Origin: Scybalousia_A sp964542225
Lineage (GTDB): Bacteria; Bacteroidota; Bacteroidia; Bacteroidales; P3
Direction: 5' to 3'
Assembly (NCBI GenBank): GCA_964542225.1
Contig: CAZITO010000080.1
Span: 1 to 9,791 of the forward strand
DNA: 9,791 nt
A program made the position numbers and the translations under genes. Positions within the stretch are counted from its first letter, which is position 1; each line of letters starts with the position of its first letter. This document shows positions 6,484 through 9,791 of the stretch, in pieces. Below the pieces are notes generated by a model that saw only the letters and a list, made by a program, of their open reading frames with translations, ran no database searches and was not told where the DNA came from.

Positions 6484-6513
6484 TTTGTATAGATAAATAT
6501 TTTAGTACTTTTG
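6484..6513 (+). promoter_or_regulatory. Putative promoter of the rsmA operon
   Basis: TTTG at 6484-6487 and TACTTTTG at 6506-6513 match the Bacteroidota -33 (TTTG) and -7 (TAnnTTTG) elements, with 18 bp between them. The rsmA ATG begins at 6518, only 4 nt after the -7 box, where transcription would be expected to start. The promoter therefore predicts a leaderless or nearly leaderless mRNA. It faces away from the promoter of the opposite operon across about 45 bp. Confidence 0.55.
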
Positions 6514-6517
6514 CAAA

Positions 6518-7288
6518 ATGAAAAAGGTTAGAGCTAAAAAGTTTCTTGGTCAGCATTTTTTGACCAATGAAAGCATAGCGGAGGATATAGTAAATGGTTT
6601 GCAAGATAAGGATAATGTTTTGGAAGTGGGCGCTGGTATGGGCGTTTTGACCAAATATTTACTGCACAAAGAGTGTAAAAACTTTTCCATAATAGAAATA
6701 GACAGCGAGTCAGTCGCTTATCTTCTAAATACTTATACGGAATTAAATAATAAAATTATAGAAGGGGATTTTCTTAAAACAGATTTAACCGATATTTTTC
6801 ATAAAGAGGAATTTTCTTTAATAGGCAACTTTCCTTACAATATTTCCAATCTTATACTTTTCAAAGTATTAGAAAATAAGACCTTAATCAAGGAGGTTGT
6901 AGGTATGTTCCAAAAAGAAGTTGCCGAGCGTATAATAGCCTCAGAGGGTAGTAAAGCATACGGCATTCTTTCCGTCTTGTTGTCTGTTTTTTATGATAGG
7001 GAATATCTTTTTACGGTGCCAAACACAGAGTTTGACCCAATGCCAAAGGTACAGTCGGCTGTTATAAGACTAAAACGCAAAGAATATTGGGACTTGCCTT
7101 GCAATGAAAAAGATTTTGTTTTGACTGTAAAAACCGCTTTCAATCAAAGACGAAAAATGCTTAGACAAAGTTTAAAACCTTTGAATAAACCTTTGCAAAA
7201 CATTCCGGAGGGTATGCTTACCAAACGTCCCGAGCAACTTTCCACGCAAGATTTCATAAACCTTACAAAATATATATACAATGGTTAG
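6518..7288 (+). CDS. rsmA: 16S rRNA (adenine1518/1519-N6,N6)-dimethyltransferase
   Basis: RsmA (KsgA) uses S-adenosylmethionine to dimethylate two adjacent adenines in the 3'-terminal helix of 16S rRNA during late 30S assembly. At 256 residues the length is typical for Bacteroidota. Conserved parts are AKKFLGQHFL (6-15), the SAM-binding motif I VLEVGAGMGVLT (34-45), the acidic motif II IIEID (58-62), GDF (83-85) and the catalytic N-F-P-Y-N-I-S motif (104-110). EFDPMPKVQSAVIRL is the usual post-catalytic block. The C-terminal helical part includes KTAFNQRRKMLRQSL, also standard. All key residues are present. The ATG at 6518 fits both the N-terminus of the family and the promoter position. The 3' end overlaps mntP by 8 nt. 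Confidence 0.97.
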   Translation: MKKVRAKKFLGQHFLTNESIAEDIVNGLQDKDNVLEVGAGMGVLTKYLLHKECKNFSIIEIDSESVAYLLNTYTELNNKIIEGDFLKTDLTDIFHKEEFSLIGNFPYNISNLILFKVLENKTLIKEVVGMFQKEVAERIIASEGSKAYGILSVLLSVFYDREYLFTVPNTEFDPMPKVQSAVIRLKRKEYWDLPCNEKDFVLTVKTAFNQRRKMLRQSLKPLNKPLQNIPEGMLTKRPEQLSTQDFINLTKYIYNG

Positions 7289-7856
7289 TATCAGTTTTCT
7301 AATACAAGCACTTACACTTGGCATTGCTTTGGCAATGGATTGTTTTACGGTCAGTATCACTTGCGGTTTGCAAAAAACATTGACCACAAGCAAAAAATTA
7401 TTCATGGCTTTCAGTTTTGCTTTTTTTCAAGGCTTTATGACCTTTTTAGGTTCTTTGTTTGTTTCTTTTTTCTATGATTTTATTGCAGATATTTCTGCGT
7501 GGATATCCTTTACTTTATTGTTTATAATAGGAATAAAAATGTTTATGGAGGGAAAGAAATTCTCTCTTAAAAACAAACTTTTTGATGTAACCTCTTTGAA
7601 AGTCATTTTTTTGTTGAGTATAGCAACAAGCATAGATGCAATGATGGTTGGTATGACTTTTTCGGGAATGGAATGGTTGGTAGGACAACAACTAATGGCA
7701 ATCATAATCATATTTGCAATTACCTTTATTCTCTCTTTGGTAGGAGAAAGAATGGGAGAAAAGATTCGTTTTATAAAACCTCGTTTCGCTCTCTTTCTTG
7801 GAGGTGCTGTATTGATAATAATAGGGGTTAAGACGATTTTGCAACATTATATTTAA
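7281..7856 (+). CDS. mntP: MntP-type manganese efflux pump
   Basis: MntP proteins are six-helix inner-membrane exporters that protect cells from excess Mn(II). This 191-residue protein has the family length and layout: two related halves of three helices (roughly 4-26, 40-64, 70-88, 105-127, 132-150 and 170-188). Each half carries the signature acidic motif: LGIALAMDCFTVSI (D20) in helix 1 and SIATSIDAMMVG (D119) in helix 4. Between the halves is a short charged loop (MEGKKFSLKNK). The start codon lies 8 nt inside the end of rsmA, implying translational coupling. There is no space for a yybP-ykoY Mn riboswitch, which controls mntP in Escherichia coli, so expression probably follows the operon. 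pyrK starts 12 nt after its stop. Other divalent-metal specificity is possible. Confidence 0.9.
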   Translation: MVSISFLIQALTLGIALAMDCFTVSITCGLQKTLTTSKKLFMAFSFAFFQGFMTFLGSLFVSFFYDFIADISAWISFTLLFIIGIKMFMEGKKFSLKNKLFDVTSLKVIFLLSIATSIDAMMVGMTFSGMEWLVGQQLMAIIIIFAITFILSLVGERMGEKIRFIKPRFALFLGGAVLIIIGVKTILQHYI

Positions 7857-7868
7857 TTCAAAACTATT

Positions 7869-8627
7869 ATGAAGCATTTGGAAAATTTTATAGTGGAGGA
7901 AAAAATAAAGTTAAGCACGAATAATTTTTTGCTTGCTTTGAAAAGTCCCGTTTCCCTATCGGAAGTAAAGAGCGGGCAGTTTGTTAATGTAGAGGTTAAG
8001 GACGTAGCAGACAGAATACTTAGAAGGCCCATAAGTGTGCACGATGTAGATAAGGAAAAAAACATTCTTTACCTTGTGGTACAAATGGTCGGAAAGGCTA
8101 CAAAGAAACTTTCCCTTGCTAAAAAAGGAGATGAAATTTCCATAATTTTTCCCTTGGGTAATGGTTTTGAAATCAAAGGCAATAAGCCCCTGTTGATAGG
8201 AGGAGGAGTGGGGGTTGCTCCTTTGTTTCTTTTGGCTAAGGAATTTAAAAGACAAGGCGTAATACCTTCCATTCTGATAGGAGCAAGGACCAATGAGCAA
8301 CTTTTTCTTACCAATAGATATAATGCAGTAGGCAATCTTAGTATCTCCACAGAGGATGGTTCAGTTGGAGAAAAAGGATTGGTAATTGAAAATTCTGTTT
8401 TGAATAATGAATTTGATGTTGTTTATTGTTGTGGGCCTACTCCTATGATGAGAGCAATAAGTATTTGGGCAAAGGAAAAAAATATAGAGTGTTATCTTTC
8501 TTTGGAAAATAGAATGGCTTGTGGTATAGGTGCTTGCCTTTGTTGTGTCAATGAGGATAGCAATGGACACAATGTTTGTGTCTGTACACAAGGGCCGGTG
8601 TTTAACGCTGTTGATATAAAATTATAA
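7869..8627 (+). CDS. pyrK: Dihydroorotate dehydrogenase B, electron transfer subunit PyrK
   Basis: PyrK carries FAD and a [2Fe-2S] cluster and passes electrons from the PyrD FMN to NAD+ in class 1B dihydroorotate dehydrogenase of pyrimidine synthesis. The 252-residue protein has the ferredoxin-reductase fold in order. The FAD-binding motif is RRPISVHDVD (52-61), the nucleotide-binding loop GGGVGVAPLFLLAKE (111-125), and YCCGPTPMM (187-195) marks the end of the NAD domain. At the C-terminus is the iron-sulphur cluster motif ACGIGACLCC (217-226) with VCVCTQGPVF (236-245). The likely ligands are C218, C223, C226 and C239; C225 and C237 are extra cysteines beside them. It lies 13 nt upstream of pyrD, the usual partner order. 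The cofactor set implies an NAD-linked rather than fumarate- or quinone-linked enzyme. Confidence 0.95.
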   Translation: MKHLENFIVEEKIKLSTNNFLLALKSPVSLSEVKSGQFVNVEVKDVADRILRRPISVHDVDKEKNILYLVVQMVGKATKKLSLAKKGDEISIIFPLGNGFEIKGNKPLLIGGGVGVAPLFLLAKEFKRQGVIPSILIGARTNEQLFLTNRYNAVGNLSISTEDGSVGEKGLVIENSVLNNEFDVVYCCGPTPMMRAISIWAKEKNIECYLSLENRMACGIGACLCCVNEDSNGHNVCVCTQGPVFNAVDIKL

Positions 8628-8640
8628 AAATATTAGTATT

Positions 8641-9552
8641 GTGGAAGATAAGAGATTAAATATAAATATAGGTTCTTTGTTTTTAACCAATCCTGTAATG
8701 ACGGCTTCGGGTACTTTTGGTTATGGAGAAGAGTACGAGGATTTTATGGATATATCCAAACTTGGAGGTATAGTTGTAAAGGGTACTACTTGGGAAAGGA
8801 GAGAAGGCAATGCATATCCTCGCTTGGCAGAGACACCTTCGGGTATGATAAACGCCGTTGGTTTGCAAAATAAGGGTATAGAGTATTTTTGTAAAAATAT
8901 TTACCCTCGGATAAAGGGCAAAAACAAAAATACAATTGTCAATGTTTCCGGTTCCTGCATAGAGGATTATTGTAAGGTTGCCGAAATGGTCGCTCAATTG
9001 GAGGATGTTCCTGCCATAGAGTTAAATATTTCCTGTCCAAATGTTAAGCATGGAGGTATGACCTTTGGGGTAGATAAAAATCTTGCCTCAGAGTTGGTTG
9101 GTGAGATTAGGAAAATATACAAAAAGCATCTCATTGTAAAACTTTCTCCCAATGTTACCAATATAGTAGAGATTGCTCAATCAGTGGAAAAAGCCGGGGC
9201 AGATTCTTTGTCTTTGATAAATACTGTTTTGGCTATGGCGGTAGATAGTGAAAAGCAAAAAGCAATTATTTCCACTGTTACGGGAGGTTTATCGGGTCCG
9301 GCTATCAAACCCATTGCTTTGAGATGTGTTTGGCAGGTTGCTCACAATGTTAATATTCCCGTTATAGGTATGGGAGGAATACAAAGTGCTTCGGATGCCA
9401 TAGAGTTTTTGCTTGTGGGCGCAAGTGCAGTGCAAGTGGGTACGGCAAATTTTATGAATCCTAAAATTTGCACGGAAATAATAAAAGGAATATCCGACTA
9501 CTTAGACAGACACAAGATAAACAACCTCAAAGATATAATAGGAATTATCTAG
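8641..9552 (+). CDS. pyrD: Dihydroorotate dehydrogenase class 1B, catalytic subunit PyrD
   Basis: PyrD oxidises dihydroorotate to orotate with FMN, the fourth step of UMP synthesis, and passes electrons to PyrK in a cytosolic complex. The start is GTG at 8641; the next in-frame Met is residue 19, inside conserved sequence, so GTG is needed. Conserved blocks of the 303-residue protein are NPVMTASGTFGYGEEY (17-32), VVKGTT (45-50), NAVGLQNKG (71-79), NVSGS (101-105) and ELNISCPNVKHGG (127-139), in which C132 is the expected catalytic base of class 1 enzymes. VKLSPNVTNI, GLSGPAIKP and the phosphate-binding GMGGIQSASDAIEFLLVGAS follow. The CPNVKHGG form and the adjacent pyrK mark it as class 1B. 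It is the last gene of this operon in the window, followed by the repeat structure. Confidence 0.96.
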   Translation: MEDKRLNINIGSLFLTNPVMTASGTFGYGEEYEDFMDISKLGGIVVKGTTWERREGNAYPRLAETPSGMINAVGLQNKGIEYFCKNIYPRIKGKNKNTIVNVSGSCIEDYCKVAEMVAQLEDVPAIELNISCPNVKHGGMTFGVDKNLASELVGEIRKIYKKHLIVKLSPNVTNIVEIAQSVEKAGADSLSLINTVLAMAVDSEKQKAIISTVTGGLSGPAIKPIALRCVWQVAHNVNIPVIGMGGIQSASDAIEFLLVGASAVQVGTANFMNPKICTEIIKGISDYLDRHKINNLKDIIGII

Positions 9553-9567
9553 CATTCGCAAGGTGTT

Positions 9568-9617
9568 TTATAGGTTGAGATAGATTATTATAGGTTGGCA
9601 TAGGTTATTATAAGTTA
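9568..9617 (+). repeat. Tandem array of 10-bp TAGGTTA-type boxes
   Basis: Five consecutive decamers read TTATAGGTTG, AGATAGATTA, TTATAGGTTG, GCATAGGTTA and TTATAAGTTA. The TARGTT/TAGATT word recurs exactly every 10 bp. The first two 20-bp units (9568-9587 and 9588-9607) agree at 17 of 20 positions. The array begins 16 bp after the pyrD stop. No coding frame explains it. Confidence 0.85.
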
Positions 9618-9672
9618 AAATATAATAACGGCTTAGCGCTGTGCTAACTTATTAAACTTACTAATAACCTAT
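9600..9672. repeat. Long imperfect inverted repeat (hairpin/cruciform), possible terminator
   Basis: The left arm ATAGGTTATTATAAGTT (9600-9616) pairs fully with AACTTACTAATAACCTAT (9655-9672) apart from one bulged C at 9661. Further in, TAATAA (9623-9628) pairs with TTATTA (9649-9654), and TTAGC (9633-9637) with GCTAA (9643-9647) around the loop GCTGT. It may end transcription of the pyrD operon. It lacks a GC-rich stem followed directly by a T-run, so it is not a standard intrinsic terminator. Confidence 0.75.
9624..9652 (+). repeat. Core repeat copy 1 (AATAACGGCTTAGC-N7-TAACTTAT)
   Basis: This is the central part of the inverted repeat. AATAACGGCTTAGC is followed by seven bases and TAACTTAT. 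The same 14-mer and the same TAACTTAT recur 76 bp further on with a 9-base spacer. Confidence 0.75.
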
Positions 9673-9699
9673 TCTATCCTACAAGAAAAAGAGCCAAAA

Positions 9700-9730
9700 A
9701 ATAACGGCTTAGCACCTTATCTTAACTTAT
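9700..9730 (+). repeat. Core repeat copy 2 (AATAACGGCTTAGC-N9-TAACTTAT)
   Basis: This is an exact second copy of the 14-mer AATAACGGCTTAGC (9700-9713) followed by TAACTTAT (9723-9730). It has its own small inverted repeat: TTAGCA (9709-9714) pairs with TGCTAA (9730-9735) around a 15-nt loop, and GG/CC can extend the stem across one mismatch. The remaining bases to the window end are A-rich and finish in AATAAGTTA (9783-9791), another box in the reverse orientation. Confidence 0.7.
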
Positions 9731-9791
9731 GCTAAACCATAAAAAACAAAAGAAAAACAAAAAAATCGGTTTACTGAAAATCAATAAGTTA

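Noticed and set aside
7857..7868. Separate promoter for pyrK
   Set aside because: Only 12 bp lie between mntP and pyrK and they hold no TAnnTTTG box, so pyrK is read from upstream.
7956..8350. Two overlapping minus-strand frames of 93-114 codons
   Set aside because: Both are antisense to pyrK, whose motifs are complete. Neither shows protein-like conservation patterns.
9568..9672. CRISPR-like array
   Set aside because: Repeat units are 10 bp with no unique spacers of 25-40 bp, and no cas genes are present.
9600..9672. tRNA or other structured RNA gene
   Set aside because: The fold is a single AT-rich hairpin without cloverleaf arms, a T-loop or CCA-type end. No tRNA-like consensus was seen.

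Overview
The window is AT-rich and reads as chromosomal DNA of a member of the Bacteroidota, most likely Bacteroidales-like. The evidence is the gene set: a short GT5-only 'glycogen synthase' translationally coupled to a DUF4270 lipoprotein, and a UbiA-maf pair. Promoters also fit the Bacteroidota consensus TAnnTTTG, and Shine-Dalgarno sequences are essentially absent. No rRNA, tRNA, CRISPR array or intact insertion sequence is visible.

Layout. Positions 1-1470 are an accessory 'graveyard'. They hold a C-terminal protein scrap (122-259), a coiled-coil fragment (295-420), a possible small one-pass membrane protein (477-704), a minus-strand tail resembling DinD (790-1020) and a truncated phage tape-measure-like N-terminus (1069-about 1415). 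The two coiled-coil pieces are related in sequence. Codon use here (C-ending codons, CAA/AAC/CTC-rich plus strand) differs from the core genes.

Positions 1469-6406 are one tight minus-strand operon. In transcription order it encodes a GT5 glycogen/starch synthase-like protein, a DUF4270 lipoprotein (ATGA overlap), a secreted protein with about 16 MORN-type repeats (5-nt gap), a UbiA-like membrane protein (4-nt gap) and Maf (11-nt overlap). The first three look like envelope or carbohydrate functions. UbiA-like proteins normally prenylate lipids, but this one has lost most of its metal-binding aspartates. Maf is a nucleotide house-cleaning enzyme.

Positions 6407-6517 are a short divergent promoter region. 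From 6518 to 9552 a plus-strand operon encodes RsmA (KsgA), an MntP-type Mn efflux pump (8-nt overlap), and PyrK and PyrD, the two subunits of NAD-dependent class 1B dihydroorotate dehydrogenase. The rsmA promoter lies so close to the ATG that the transcript may be leaderless.

Positions 9553-9791 have no gene but hold the most unusual structure in the window. It consists of 10-bp phased TARGTTA-type boxes that fold back as a long inverted repeat around a core beginning AATAACGGCTTAGC. A second copy of the core lies about 75 bp downstream and a degenerate third copy lies at the far left end (19-42). This may be a terminator, a dispersed repeat element or a multi-box binding site; the sequence alone does not decide.
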